In this document: piece after piece, positions 1 to 12,552 of the stretch
How positions within the stretch are numbered: the stretch's first letter is position 1
Layout: each line of letters starts with the position of its first letter
Assembly: GCA_023101885.1 (NCBI GenBank)
Contig: JALPQD010000359.1
Coordinates: 744,001-808,000 of the forward strand
Reading direction: 5' to 3'
Source: Typhlomys cinereus
Lineage: Eukaryota; Chordata; Mammalia; Rodentia; Platacanthomyidae
DNA length: 64,000 nucleotides
The notes under the pieces: model-generated
What the model was told of the DNA's origin: nothing
Database searches by the model: none
The model's input: only the letters and a program-made list of their open reading frames with translations
Position numbers and translations under genes: made by a program

Positions 1-224
1 CTAAAGGAATAACAACCAGACAGAAACCTATGTAAGTATATAAACCAATTCTGTTCAAAAATGAGTGTTTTGTCATTGTTCTTGTTTGCCATTCAGAAAC
101 TGATTGAAGGATAGTATTCCTAAAGGTAGAAGACATTGATTATAGGATATGGAAATAAACCAATATGAAAGTAGTCTGGAAATTTTTATAGTACCATAAA
201 GTACTAAGAAGTTTCAGGAGGGGA

Positions 225-430
225 GGTGAAACAATTAACTGCCTCATTAGTATATGAAAGCTGCAATCTACAGCAACAGCCACCTTGGAAAGAAGTGATC
301 ATATGTGCAATAGTAGCAAGAATGTCAAGGGGACAACCACCAGCTCTCTGATTGAATTTATGGCCCAATTTTCAGCAGGAAAACATATTCTCAGTATATA
401 AATCAGGACAAGAACATAAGAAAGAAGAAG
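225..430 (+). repeat. Old interspersed repeat, family R2 (unclassified)
   Basis: The stretch with 'gctgcaatctacagcaacag' and then 'gtcaaggggacaacca..agctctctgattg' resembles 19380-19510 and 21150-21240. These share the order cagcaagttacaa, then cttggcaagcag, then a run about a 'tcaaggggataac' core, then 'ttctgattggatttgaggccc'. The copies are diverged and no TSD was found. It could be the 3' UTR of an old rodent L1 or an LTR fragment; I cannot name the family with certainty. Confidence 0.45.
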
Positions 431-1278
431 GCATAGGATGTAGGAACATACTGACTGTTAAGATTTAGGTATAAGGACACTATCCAACTGCTTTTTAAAC
501 ATTTATCATTAGATTGGAAGCTCCAACTTGAAATCTATTTTTTTAATAATGGCTAATGTGTATTAAATACACATGTATTAGAATAGACCCATTCAAAACA
601 TTTTTCAATACTAGTAGCTTTTCAATATACCTCCTAGTCCTTAACACAAAATTGTCTTGATTCTCATTAAGAATTTACAACTGCCTTCATGCACAGAACC
701 TTTTAAAAATAAGAACTCTCTAAACCACTTTGATTATAAGGTCACACACTGATGCTGGCTCAGAATCAAATATGACCACAGTATTATCAAAAATCCAAAT
801 TGTCTTCCATTTTTTCATTTACATCTATGTAGATTATATATTATGTTTCTGTATTAATGCTTTAATTCATAATGATGTTTCATGCTATGGAATTAATTTC
901 AATTTAGCTTAAACGTCAAATGAATAGATAAAAGTGAAAAAAATGGCTCACGTAATTGTGAAAACTGATGCCTAAAATATAATATAGTCCAACAGTCTAG
1001 AGACAAGCAGTGTTGTAGTTTGATTGAAGAAAGTCACCTAGAAGAATTCTCTTTTTCCTATTAAGCCTCAAGTGAATGGATTACATAGTTCATCTGTTTT
1101 ATTTAATGTATACTGATTCAAAGATTAAAGTCATCTACAAATATATCCATGGGGAAAAATGAAGAATTATCTTTGAATGAAGAATAAACTCTGACTAGAA
1201 TAGATTATGTAAGTGCATTTGAATTAGCATTTCTATCTGTAGGGTAATCAATGACCATGTCAAAGCATCCACACAGTG

Positions 1279-1280
<2 letters not shown>

Positions 1281-1326
<46 letters not shown>
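1281..1326 (+). repeat. (TG)n microsatellite
   Basis: About 23 uninterrupted TG dinucleotides in otherwise unique sequence. Confidence 0.97.
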
Positions 1327-1327
<1 letters not shown>

Positions 1328-2075
1328 ATGTATGGATACAGGTGGAAGTAAAAGCCAGGAATGAGTTACAGAGGTAGCAGAGTCAAAGTGAAGACCTTGA
1401 AGTATTAAAAATTTTAAATGAGATTACTGTAAAAAAGAAATAGTTTGCACAGCTGGAAATCAATCAAGAGAAGTTTTGTATTTTTTTTTTTTTGCTTGAA
1501 AGACATGGGAAATTGTAACATATTTTTGCTGATTTGAATAATTTTAGTGAGAAGAAAGCTGTTGACTCAAGAAGGAAACTAAACCAATTCTGGAGCAAAG
1601 ATTTTGAATAGGACAACTGATGCCAAGATAGGAAGGACACTAACACATATGTGGTCTGATCTATAAACTCAAGAATGAATGGCTTCCAAGCTCCTGTGTC
1701 AGAGGAAAAGGTAAGTATGCCACTCCACAGAAATCATTAGAAGTAGGCCATCTTATTTTTATTCCCAAATAAGTAAATTGCTATCTTAGATATTTTAAAA
1801 GCCCCACTGTGAATGAAGCAACGATCACTATGGAGATGTTTGTGACAAGGGATAAGTTGAAGAGATTTTCTTTATATTGAGGTGCATATCAATATTTCTT
1901 GGGCAATATAATTATCCTACAAGAGTTCAGTTACCACTTTCATATGAAAATTATTCTCTACTTTGCTAACTTGCATATGATATTTTGGAAATTGATTTAC
2001 TATGCAAAATAAAATTCACTTGTGTAACCTCCATTATCTCTTAATTCCAAATCTGCCCTGTTTTATGCAATGTAC

Positions 2076-2089
2076 TCAAAATTATTCTT
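2076..2089. repeat. Target-site duplication of L1-A, left copy
   Basis: The 14-mer TCAAAATTATTCTT occurs here and again, perfectly, at 8408-8421. The two copies bracket a complete minus-strand L1, which is the signature of target-primed reverse transcription. Confidence 0.93.
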
Positions 2090-2141
2090 TGTTTTAACAT
2101 TTTTTATTATTATTTCTGCTCATACAAACTTAATGGGCACA

Positions 2142-2235
2142 CCACTTCCCTCCCTCCCTTCTCCTCCCCACAAACCCCCTGCTCCCCCTCCCCTCACCCC
2201 TCCTTCCCCATCCCCCAGTGCCCCCCCCCAATTCC
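2142..2235 (-). other. L1-A 3' UTR G-rich polypurine tract
   Basis: On the element strand (minus) this is a long G/A run with several G3-G8 blocks; the plus strand shows ccctccctccc...cccccccc. A G-rich polypurine tract in the 3' UTR is a conserved mammalian L1 feature able to form G-quadruplexes. The same tract lies at the 3' end of L1-B, C and D and in the truncated copies at 19 and 45.5 kb. Confidence 0.8.
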
Positions 2236-3134
2236 CAGAGAATCCTTTAATGTGCATGCCAGACTCTCCTCTGGGTCCTCCTCTTCGATGACGTACAAGG
2301 ACCCAGTTGTATTTCCCTGAACCCTTTCCTGTGCTCCCCTTAAGCATAGGAACACTACTGTGGCTGTCAATCCCTTGTCTCCAAGGATCTTGGTGCCTTT
2401 AGCAGATGCTAGACTTTGTGAGGTCAATAGTGTGTTGAACATTGCGCAGGGCATGAAAAGTCCAATTATGATTACTTTGGCCCTAACTATGTGTGGAGAA
2501 TCTTGCAAATCATTGCTCCTCCATCCTTTTTCTCTTACAATCTTACCACCCCCTCTTCCCCAAATGTCCCTGAGCTCCAGGATGGGGAAAGATTAGTCTG
2601 GCCTAGTTCTATGTGATTGATATAGAGTCTCTGAAGTTCTGGATTGTGGTTTGTTGATTTTCTTTTGCAGTTTTGCTGCTCCTGCAATGCCCTTCACTCC
2701 ATCCTGGTGGGCATTGTATGTCACCCCCTGGTCAGAGACAAAAAGCTGTTAAACTGGAGTCTTTTCATGAGAGCACATTCAAGGGTAGATGTAATAAAAG
2801 TAGGACAGCCACAGTGAGGGAGGGGTCAATCGCCCATTTGCAAAATGGTTACTTTTTATCTGCCAGACTATATGTCCTCCCCTTGTGGTGAGATCATACC
2901 CTCTCAGTTGTAAATGATCAGGAACAAACGTCGGAAAACTTAACCAGGTGTCTCATTACTTACTTGCAGTCCTTGATGGAGGCCTATTTTCTCTGCCGTA
3001 ACATGGTCCCCTCTCTCCTTGTGTCTGGTGTGGCCCTCCAACCCCATCCCTCTTGTTCATAATCCTTGGAATTACTGTAGGTATTACATAGATTTATCTT
3101 TGAGTGTCTCAAGATGGGTTGGGTGGGTTTGGTA

Positions 3135-6100
3135 CTAGGAGCCACCTATTAGGGAGTACATACGGCCCTTAATTTTCTGGGTCTGGGATACTTCACTTAA
3201 TATAATTGTTTCTAGTGACATCAATTTCCTGGCAAATTCCAGGAATTGATCATTTTTGATGGCTGAGTAGTACTCCATTGTATAGATGTACCACATTTTC
3301 TTATCCACTCGTCAACTGTTGGACGTTTGGGTTGATTCCATGGCTTTGCTATTGTAAACAGTGCTGCTATGAACATGGTCGTGCTTGTGCTATTGAGGTG
3401 AATTTTTGCTGCATGGGGGGTTATTTCCAAAAGTGGAATCGCAGGGTCATATGGCATTTCAATCTTTAGTTTCTTTAAGAATCTTCAGACAGCTCACCAG
3501 AGTGGCTGTATGAGCCTGCATTCCCACCAGCAATGTAGGAGAGTTCCCCTCTCTCCACATCCTCTCCAACATTTGTTGTTGTTTGTATTGTGGATTTTTG
3601 CCATCCTGACCAGGGTGAAATGATATCTCAGGGAAGTTTTGATTTACATTTCCCTGATGGCTAAAGAAGTGGAGCATTTTTGAAGATATTTGGTAGACAT
3701 TTTAATTTCATCCCTGGTAAAGTTTCTTTTAAGTTCCAAGGCCCATTTTTTAATTGGGCCATTAGTTTCCTTGGTGTTTAGTTTTCTAAGTACTTTGTGC
3801 ACTCTGGATAGTAGAGCTCTATCAGATACGTGGTTAGTGAAGATTTTCTCCCATTTTGTGGGTTGCTTTTGAGCTTGTGTTGCAATCTCTTTATCTGAAC
3901 AGAAGCTCTTTAATTTCACAAGATCCCACATGTTGAGAGTTGGTAGCAGTGACCGTGCCATTGGATGTCTGTTTAGGAACTATTGGCCTAGCCCAATTAG
4001 CTCGAGGGAGTTCCCTATCCTTTCAACTATGGTTTTTATAGTCTCTGGCCTTATATCAAGGTTTTTGATCCATTTGGAATTAAGTCTTATACATGGTGAC
4101 AAGTACAGGGTCCAGTTTTGCCAGCACCATTTGTTGAAAATACTGTTCTTTTTCCATTGGATTTTTTGGGCCCCTTTGTCAAAGATCAAATGGCTGTAAT
4201 TTTGTGGGCTTATATCTGGGTCTTCAATCCTTATCCATTGATCTGTGTGTCTATTTTGGAGCCAGTACCAGGCTGTTTTTATAACTATGGATTTGTAGTA
4301 TAGACTAAGGTTTGGTATGGTAATACCTCCAGCAGTGTTTTTGTTACTCAGGATTATCTTTGCTATCCTGGGTCTTTTGTGCCTCCATATGAATTTTGAG
4401 GTTGTTTGGTCAACTTCTTGAAAGAATTGCTTTGGGATTTTAATTGGTATAGCATTGAATTTGTATATTGCCTTTGGTAGGATGGTCATTTTTACGATGT
4501 TGATTCTGCCAATCTAAGAACATGGGAGGTCTTTCCACCTTCTGGTGTCTTCCTGCAATTTCTCTCTTTAGGGTTTTAAAATTTTCATTGCAAAGGTCTT
4601 TTACCTCCCTGGTTAGGTTTATACCAAGGTATTTCATTTTTTTAGGGGCTATTGTAAATGGGATTGAGTCTTTCAGGGCTTTTTCACTTCTTTCATACTG
4701 GGCGTATAGGAAGGCCACTGACTTTTGTACACTTATTTTGTATCCTGCCACCCTGCTGAACTTCTCAATTAGTTCCAGGAGCTTCCTGGTGGATTTTTTG
4801 GGATCACTCAGGTATAGGATCATATCATCTGCAAATAGAAATAACTTGACTTCTTCCTTGCTGATTTGAATCCCTTTTATGTCCTTTTCTTGTCTTATGG
4901 CTTCAGCTAAGACTTCAAGTACAATATTGAAAAGAAGTGGTGAGAGTGAACAGCCTTGTCTCGTTCCTGATCAAAGTGGGAATGCTTCAAGTTTTTCCCC
5001 ATTGAGTACAATCCTTGCTGTGGGCTTGTTGTATACAGCTTTTATTATATTGATAAAGGTTCCTTCCATTCCAACCTTCTCTAGGGTTTTGATCATAAAG
5101 GGCTGTTGTCTCTTGTCAAAAGCTTTTTCTGCATCTATGAAGAGTATCGTGTGTCTTGAACGTTGGATTGGTTTATATGGTGAATTACATTTATTGATTT
5201 GTGTATGTTGAACCAACCTTGTGTGCCAGGGATAAAACCTACTTGATCCCCGTGAGTTATATTTTTGATATGTTTTTGAATCCGATTTGCTAAGACTTTA
5301 TTGAGAATCTTTGCATCTGTGTTCATCAGAGAGATTGGCCTATAGTTTTCTTTTTTAAGTGTATCTTTATTAGGTTTTGGGATTAAGAAGATATTGGCTT
5401 CATAGAAGGAATTTGGTAGTTTTCCTTCTTTTTCTATTTGGTGGAACAGTTTAAGGAGTATTGATGTTATTAGCTCCTTAAATGTCTTGTAGAACTCTGT
5501 GCTGAATCCATCTGGTCCAGGACATTTTTTGGTGGGAAGATTTGAAATTACTTCAATTTCCTCATATGTTATAGGACTATTTAAATAATTGACAACTTCC
5601 TGATTCCATTTAGATAAGTTGTGTTTACTTAGGAATTCATCCATCTCTTTTGTGTTGTCAAATTTCAGAGTACAATTTCTGAAATATGATGTTATAATTC
5701 TCTGGATTTCTTGGGTATCAGTAGTGATAACTCCATATTCATTTCTAATTTTGTTAATTTGGGTTCTCTCTCTCTTGCTTTTGGTTAATTTAGCTAAGTG
5801 TGTATCAATCTTATTGATTTTTTCAAAGAACCAGCTTTTTGACTGGTTGATTTTCTCTATCATTTTCCTAATCTCAATATCAGATATTTCTCCCCTTATT
5901 TTGCTAATCTTTTCTCTTCTGCTGCTTTTGGGATCGGATTGCTCTAGTTTTTCTAAAGCTTTAAGCTGAATGTTAAATTATTTATTTCTGACATTTCCAT
6001 TTTTTTGATGTAGGCATTAAGAGCTATGAACTTACCTCTTAGGACAGCTTTCATTGTGTCCCAGAGATTTTGGTAAGTTGTATTTTCATTATCGTTCACT

Positions 6101-6899
6101 TTCAGGTAATCTTGAATTTCCTTTTTAATTTGTTCCTGAATCCAATTCTCATTTAGCATCACAGTGTTAAGTTTCCAGGAGTTAGTGTATTTTCTGTTGC
6201 TTGTTGTGTTGTGGATGTCAAGCTTTAAGCTGTGGTGGTCTGATAAGGTGCAGGCTAGAATTTCAACATTACTGTATATGTGGAGATTTATTTTGTGGCC
6301 CAATATGTGATCTATTTTGGAGAAAGTTCCGTGTGCTGCTGAAAAAAATGGTTATTCTTTGGTGCATAGATGAAAAGTACGATAGACATGTTGGTGAAGC
6401 TCCAAAGTGTCTCTGTTAAGTTTTTTACCTGTAGATCTATCCCATGTTGAGAGGACAGTATTGAAATCCCCAAGAATTATCATTTTGGGATTGATTTCTT
6501 GCTTTAGACGTTGTAGGGTTTGCTTAATGAATGTGGGAGGGGCCATGTTGGGTGCATATATGTTCAGTATTGTGAAGTCTTCCTGGTGAATTGTACCTGT
6601 GACTATAATGTAGTATCCATACGTGTCTCTTATGATTTTCTTTGGTTTGAAGTCCACTTTGTCTGATATCATAATGGCTACCCCTGTCTGTTTCCTGGTC
6701 CATTAGCTTGTAGAATTGTTGACCAGCCTTTTATTTTTAGGGAGTGCCTATCTTTTGTGGCGAGATGGGTTTCTTGCCGGCAGGAGATTGATGGATTGTG
6801 ATTTTTAATCCAAGTTTATAATCTGTGTCTCTTGATTGGTGAGTTAATTCCATTAACATTTAGTGTTATAATGGAGAAACTATTTTTAATTCCAGACAT
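3135..6899 (-). pseudogene. L1-A ORF2 (endonuclease/reverse transcriptase), broken
   Basis: ORF2p is the L1 endonuclease plus reverse transcriptase. The start codon is set by alignment with L1-C ORF2 at 35739. The C-terminal end is the 'IGGS' stop at 3135-3137. Open pieces on the minus strand include 5863-5135 (start of the RT domain, with the '[11 protein letters not shown]' and '[16 protein letters not shown]' blocks), 4823-4440 and 4489-3980. The breaks include multiple frameshifts, so no full product is possible. Near the C-terminus a base is missing from the AGG-AAA run found in L1-D ('ataagaaaatg' against 'ataaggaaaatg'). The Gln codon that became TAG in L1-B and C is still CAG here. 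Confidence 0.9.
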
Positions 6900-6948
6900 T
6901 TATTATGTTTAGTAGTTTTTTAAGTATATTGCTTCACTCTTAATGGTG

Positions 6949-8014
6949 TTATACTTCCCTTCTGTTCTCCCAGATATGCCTGTTTTTTTCTTTAAGCTTG
7001 AGTATCATTTCTAGCATTTTTTGAAGGCCTGGTTTGGTGGACATGTATCCTTCAAGTCGTCTTTGTGCTGGAAGATTTTTCTTTCTCCCTCGATCATGAC
7101 TGATAGTTTTGCAGGGTAAATAAGCCTGGGTTCACATTTTTGCTCATTCAATACTTGAAGTATGTCTCTCCAAGGTCTTCTTGCTTTTACTGTTTCGACT
7201 GAGAAGTCATTTGTTATTTTAATAGGTTTACCTTTAAAAGTGACTTGTTTTTTCTCCCTTGAAGCTCTCAGCACCAGTTCTTTATCTTGAATGTGGAGTG
7301 TTTTAACTATTATTTGCCGTGGCGAGCTTCTGTTTTGGTCATAGTCTGTTTGGGGTGCGGAATGCCTCTTGTATATGGATGGGCCTCTCTTTTTTTAGAT
7401 GAGGAAAGTTTTCCTTGATGATCGTTTGAAAAATTTCCTCAGGGGTGGTATTTTGAGATTCTTGCTCTGGTATTCCATGAATATGCATGTTAGGCTTCTT
7501 CAGGGTGTCCCATATCTCTTGAATATTTCTCTCAAATATCTTTTTGCCTTTAACAACCTCTTCCTTTGAGCTGGTTAATACTCCCACTTTATCTTCAAGG
7601 TCTGAAATTCTGTTTTTTGCTTGGTTAGTTCTGCTGATAAGACTCTTTGTGGAGTTCTGGGTTGAAAATAACTTGTCTTTTAGCTCAGTTTTAAACTCTG
7701 CTTGTGTCTGTTTTAACTGCTCTATGCCTGTTTTTGTTTCTTGCACTGTTTTTCTCACCTCCTCCAAGTGTCTGTTGTGTTCCTCTTCAAAGCGATTGAT
7801 TCGGTTATTTAATTCCTCCCGGATTTCCTCTTTCATAGTATTGAACATGGTAATGATCATATTTTGAAAGTCATTATCCTGGGTCAGGCTTTCATTGGCC
7901 AGTTTCCGTGGGTTTGTTCTGGTCGGAGTCTAACATTATGGGATTAATTCCTTCGGTGGGAGATTTGTTTACTTGAGTGTTGTTTCTCATGGATTTGCAC
8001 TTTGACTTGGGCAT
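6949..8014 (-). pseudogene. L1-A ORF1 (RNA-binding chaperone), broken
   Basis: ORF1p is the trimeric coiled-coil RNA chaperone of the L1 ribonucleoprotein. It starts at the conserved MPKSKCKS codon at 8014. A one-base insertion near 7895 shifts the frame. A 173-codon piece (7860-7339) holds the coiled coil and the start of the RRM ('MHIHGIPEQE'). Another extra base near 7340 breaks the frame before the C-terminal 'LRASREKKQVTFKGKPIKI' segment, which reopens at 7274-7011 and then drifts out of frame. Clearly non-coding today. Confidence 0.9.
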
Positions 8015-8407
8015 TGTCGTTTTAAGTCTTAAGGTCTTTCAATTTCTGTGTGTTTTTTCACTGAATTGAATTATTTGGCCTGGGGTTCTGGGGGTGGGCG
8101 GGGGTGGAGCTTACCCAGATCGCGGTGCATCCTGGCTAGACTGTGCACGTCCCGGGCTGCGGAGTGGGAAAGGGAGGACGGGGCGTCGGCGGGGTGCTAT
8201 TTAACCTGGGGGGGCTGAGGCAGGTCCTGGATCCAGGACGTCCTCCTCCCCGGTCCTGCGCGGCTCCGAGTCCAGCTGGCTGGTGCGAGGAACTGGGTCC
8301 TTTGTCTGCCTGGGGTTCTGGGGGTGGCCGGGGGCGTAGCTTACCTAGGTCACGGTGCATCCCAGCTGGACCGTGCGCGCGTCCAGGTCGGCGGAGTGGG
8401 GAAAGGG
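8015..8407 (-). promoter_or_regulatory. L1-A 5' UTR/internal promoter, GC-rich type 2
   Basis: This ~390-bp CpG-rich leader aligns with the leader of L1-C. A unit beginning 'ccctttccccactccgc' on the element strand occurs twice: at 8407 downward and again near 8180 downward. Each is followed by a G/C block, 'ggatgcaccg', and 'ccacccccagaaccccaggc'. A 'ggttaaatag' TATA-like string precedes the second unit. L1 5' UTRs are internal RNA polymerase II promoters; the repeated unit recalls the monomer promoters of rodent L1s. Promoter role is inferred from position and family. Confidence 0.75.
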
Positions 8408-8421
8408 TCAAAATTATTCTT
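8408..8421. repeat. Target-site duplication of L1-A, right copy
   Basis: Perfect second copy of TCAAAATTATTCTT, marking the 5' end of the minus-strand L1-A. Confidence 0.93.
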
Positions 8422-9477
8422 GATGGTCTATTCAGTATTCACAAAGGGGTAAAAATTGAATTTAGTGTGACCTTGAATAAAAGAAAAAGCTGTATTTTGC
8501 TTTCTCTTTTAACATGTAACTTTTCATTTAAAAATACAACAGATAATAGTGAAACCATTTCTTGACTATGAAGTTAATGACTTAGACATGAATTACATGA
8601 TAATTGTACCAGATTTATAAATAGCAAATTGGACAAGAGTGGATGTGATTTACTCTTGTACACTGCAACTGCTTGGCAGATAATAAGAAAGAGCATATTT
8701 GATTAAATTCATGTATTTAGAAGGGAGAATTACCAACTGAATACCATTAATTTTATTGCAAAGTTCAGTTTCATCCAACTGCAATTCTCCCCTAAAAATT
8801 GGTTGCTGAAATTATTCCCTACAGCTATGAACAAGTCAGGTAAAGCAATCTTAGAGTGCACTTTCTTGTAATCACAAAGCTAAATTTTTGACACTCTTGA
8901 ACCTTTAGAATATATGCTATGCATATTGGATCTATTTCTGGTTACTCTTGAACTCATTTGGTGTATTCTTCTGAAGGTCAGCAATATAATACTAATTGGA
9001 TCAAATTCCCTTAAGCAAATTTTCATCTCCTTCCAATATATAGCAAATAAAACAGATTCATTATAGGCTGAATAGAAATATAAAACCTGTAATAAGACAA
9101 TGCAATTGGATATTTCTAATGTTAGAATAATCTTTCTGTAGGAAGTCTTCTGTGGCTTGCCTTTTTTTTTGTACAGAACAATTATTTCATCAATTTGTAA
9201 AGCATTATGTTTTCAAGAGAATGTCAGGTTTTTGTTTTTAATATGTGTTTTATCAACTCTAAATAACAAAGGGCTATCTGTAACTACAGATAAATAACAA
9301 ACATATCATTCCAGGCTAAACATAAAACCAAAATTCAGAATTTAAGCCAGGTACAGTAGGAATTTCCTTTGCTGTTTAATTGTAGCATAAAACACTTAGA
9401 ACAAATTGTGGTTTTATTCCCTTTTAAATGTCTATTTTTCAAGTCTCTTTCTTGCAGCAAAACTTCTGTCATAATTT
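8422..9477. other. AT-rich non-coding stretch
   Basis: I see no gene, repeat family or structured RNA that I can support in this kilobase. Confidence 0.5.
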
Positions 9478-9892
9478 GCCTGTCTGATGCTGATAAATTC
9501 AAGACTAAATGATTTATGGGAGTAAGTGTTTTTATTTTTTCTTAAAATTGTTACAGTTCTTTGTTAAACTTGTCAGGAGAGCTCATACAAACACCAGGAA
9601 CCAAAGGAACTGTCCACACCAGGTCCATAAGACTGTTGAAAAAGAAACAATCCTCACTTGCCAAACCAGCATGCCTTGCTAAGCATATTGAAGAATGCCA
9701 ACTTCTTTAACCAGATCCCTCTATCTTATTCACCTACCCAGAGATTAGTCCCACCCACCATGGGATGGGTATTCCTCACCAATTAGACAATTTCCTGCAG
9801 GATATCTGACGTTTTTCACTCGACTACTGTGCCCAGATTTGGAGTTTTCTATTATCAGGTTGACACCAGTTTCTAACTATTGCAACTACCAT
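9478..9892 (+). repeat. Interspersed repeat family R, copy 1
   Basis: About 0.4 kb, matching copies at 14.7, 54.0 and 55.95/62.9 kb in order: 'ttgctgataaa', an A/T stretch with 'tttatt', 'gttacagttctttgtt', 'caggagagctcata', 'ggaactgtccacacca', 'caatcctcacttgcca', 'tcttattcac', 'ccatgggatggg', 'caattagacaatttcc' and a 3' end 'caggttgacaccagtttctaactat'. All copies lie in the same orientation. There is no coding potential and no poly-A tail. The wording of the 3' half is common in rodent genomes, but I am not sure of its repeat-library name; a non-autonomous transposon or LTR fragment are both possible. Confidence 0.7.
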
Positions 9893-10089
9893 CAAATAAA
9901 ATTGATAAGATTTATATATAACATTTCAATGTGACCAAGTTCAACTATTGCTGTGCTTTAAGATACAAAATGCACAAAGGTAAATGGTAGAACTGCATAT
10001 ATAATGTTCAGAGTTACTCTAGAGTTGCTCACTCACATACACGAGCTTTTTTTAAGGAAGGGAAATCACACTGTAATGAAAAAAACACC

Positions 10090-10203
10090 TTCCTAAAAAC
10101 TTTTTTCTGTATTTTAATGTGTATGTGTATATGGGGTGCCTACATGTGTGCATATGCATTTTAAGTAGGTTCACATACATGTGCATTGTGTGTGTGTGCA
10201 TGT

Positions 10204-10280
<77 letters not shown>

Positions 10281-10560
10281 CCCTTAGGATAATGCTGGAA
10301 TCATGGAATCATGCTTGCTTGTTCTTACACTTTACCATTTTCAGACTAGGAGTCTAAACTGAGAGCTTGCCTTCAATAAAACTTGTTTAGATAATCACCT
10401 TGCTCTGGAAATCCTCCAGGGCTGGAATTATAAGCAGTTTGCCATGGATACCTAACACTTTTACAAAGGATCTAGAGATACAAACTAAAACCTTTCGCTT
10501 GTATGAAAAGCACTTTATCCACTGAGCCATTTCTCCATTCCCCATTCTAAGCATTTATAT
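10090..10560 (-). repeat. Diverged tRNA-derived SINE with long (TG)n(AG)n tail
   Basis: The right end reads 'tatccactgagccatttctccattcccc', the reverse complement of the tRNA-derived SINE head (ggctggagaaatggctcagtgga). The left end is a TG/AG microsatellite, as expected from the CA-rich SINE 3' region. Orientation is therefore minus. The interior is diverged and no TSD was identified. Confidence 0.55.
10187..10277 (+). repeat. (TG)n(AG)n compound microsatellite
   Basis: Interrupted TG repeats run directly into about 22 AG units within the SINE-like copy. Confidence 0.95.
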
Positions 10561-10914
10561 TCATTGTACATTTTGTTTTCACAGGAACATAACAAATATA
10601 TCTATCAATAATTGTTATGTGAAAATGAAAGTAAAGCTCACAGATGAAAAGCAATTTGTCAGAGGTAAATTGCCTAATTGGTCAGTCAAAATTTTAAGAT
10701 AGGTGTTTCTTACTGAGAGATTTTACAGTGTTTCTACTTATTGATTAATTTAGCACATCTGTATTAATCAAATATTATTTTCCTTCACTATGCTGAGTTT
10801 TAAGGTATGTGAATGAACAAAGCAGACATGATCCAGGTCCTCTTGGACTTAAAATGCAGAGTTATAGAAATGAATAGTTTAAAAGTAGCAGTGGCACAAA
10901 TAATTACTTAAAAA

Positions 10915-11205
10915 TTTTCAAGGAAGGGGCAGGAGTGGTGTTTTTTGCCTCACAAAAAAAGCCTGACTTCCAATCCCAGATCCCATGTAAAAATGCCAGA
11001 TGGACATAGTTATGTCATGTACTTCTTTCCCTGGAAGGCAGAGTCTGAGAAACTCTAGAGCAAAACAATAAGAAGATATAGCATTAAAGGATGATTCCCA
11101 AAGGCATCCTTGGGCCTCCACAAGTATACACACTCAAGTGATTTCTTCTGTATACACCCACACACATGTACACACCCACACATGCAAAATTTTATTCAAG
11201 GTAAT
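10915..11205 (+). repeat. Diverged rodent SINE (B3/B4-like)
   Basis: The segment 'ggaaggggcaggagtggtg...cagatcccatgtaaaaatgccag' followed by 'ttccctggaaggcagag' and 'aaaggcatccttgggcctccacaagtatacacac' has the order of tRNA-like head, body and 'gacctctggcctccacatgcacac'-like 3' end found in rodent B-type SINEs. Heavily mutated; family-level call only. Confidence 0.5.
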
Positions 11206-12404
11206 CATCTCAGGATGAATTCCAACTTCAAATAAGTTGATTCATTCTGGATGGCACTGGCCTAGTGGTTATATACCAGCAAGTTCACATTTAAACATGA
11301 TCAAAATCAACTCAAACTTCTGTTACAGAAGGTCACCAGCTGAATGGCTTACCCACATTTTGCTTCTTATGGTTCTGCACATTAGGAAGGCCAAGGTGCT
11401 GGTAGCTAAAGCATTTGGTGAGGGCACTCTCCTACTCTGCCAACTACATCTTCTCATTGTGTCCTCCATGGTGGAAGGGGAATGAGCTCTCTAACATCCT
11501 CTAAGTAATGACACTGATCCCATTCATTATAATTCACCCTCATAATTTAATCATTTTATTAATGGTCTATCTCCCAATACAGTTACATTTAACATATAAA
11601 TTTTGATAGAAGCACAAACCCACAGGACACATCTGTTATACAAAACTAACTTATTTGAAGATAAAATAGATATTGCTTATATTTGGCCAGAATTCTTTCA
11701 GGGTAGTAATTGACTAGAACAGAGAGAAGTTTGGTTCTTTAATAGAACTTATCATTCTAAAATTATTTTTTATTACTGTTCAACTCATTAGCAAAAGCTG
11801 TTATTCACTGATTGTCTTTGAATATATGGTCTCTGACCTGAGTACAGTTGGTAAATGTCAGGAACCAAGATGATTAGTGGAAATGATTCTCACCAACACT
11901 TAAAGCATGTGTGTGTTAGAGTGGAGGAGGCATCTGACTCTTCTTTGAATGGACATTTTATTCTAAATTAAAAGCACAAGCTGTAATACTTAGATATCTA
12001 CTAGATGATCAATGGCTTTCTAGATTCTTTGTTCATCCACTTTAAGTATTAAATTAATTTCTTCTGCATGGTTGACCTCTTCCTGTCATCTGTGTCCCCA
12101 CATACCTGATTGCTACCTTTCTCTAGTGTCCATCTAGAGGCTCTGTTAATGTTTCTGCCCTTCTCCTACAACTTACTGCACAGAAACCCTGTGTATTTAA
12201 ACCTGGAACATGTGACTATGATATTCTTAGCTGAATACTGACCTCTAAGCCATTGAAGAGCAGAACACAGCCAAAAGCAGGCTCTATGAAGAGTTCCCAA
12301 AGCCTTCCAGCAACATTCCAATTATGTATTCAAAGCTTCTGAAGATTGCAACCAAGTACTGGAGCATCTTATCATCAATGACTATTGTTTATAAGAATAG
12401 GGAC
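11206..12404. other. Non-coding stretch
   Basis: No gene or clear repeat seen. Short open frames have no recognisable domain. Confidence 0.45.
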
Positions 12405-12519
12405 AAGAAGGGAATGAAAAGGGAAAGATGAAGGAATAAAAAGGAAAAGGGAAAAAGCAGGAGGAAGAAAAGGAAGAGGAGGAGAAAGCAGATAGAGAAG
12501 AGGAAGAGAAGAGGAAGAG

Positions 12520-12552
<33 letters not shown>

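Larger units (their letters stand above)
1..2075. other. AT-rich non-coding stretch, no gene seen
   Basis: Apart from the old repeat at about 225-430 and the GT microsatellite at 1281-1326, I recognise nothing here. The short open frames are isolated, lack any familiar motif and are interrupted at the density expected of AT-rich neutral DNA. It is the left flank of the L1-A insertion. Confidence 0.6.
2090..8407 (-). mobile_element. L1-A: end-to-end LINE-1, inactivated
   Basis: This is a 6.3-kb non-LTR retrotransposon read right to left: GC-rich 5' UTR (8407-8015), ORF1 (8014-6949), short spacer, ORF2 (6899-3135), 3' UTR with a pyrimidine-rich tract on the plus strand (purine on the element strand), and an A-rich tail (2090-2115 as poly-T). 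Boundaries are set by a perfect 14-bp TSD. The element is complete at both ends but both ORFs are broken by frameshifts and stops, so it cannot mobilise itself. The leader type is shared with L1-C and differs from L1-B and L1-D. Confidence 0.95.

Noticed and set aside
8143..8565. 140-codon plus-strand frame over the L1-A leader
   Set aside because: Antisense to the 5' UTR and continuing past the TSD into unrelated flank.
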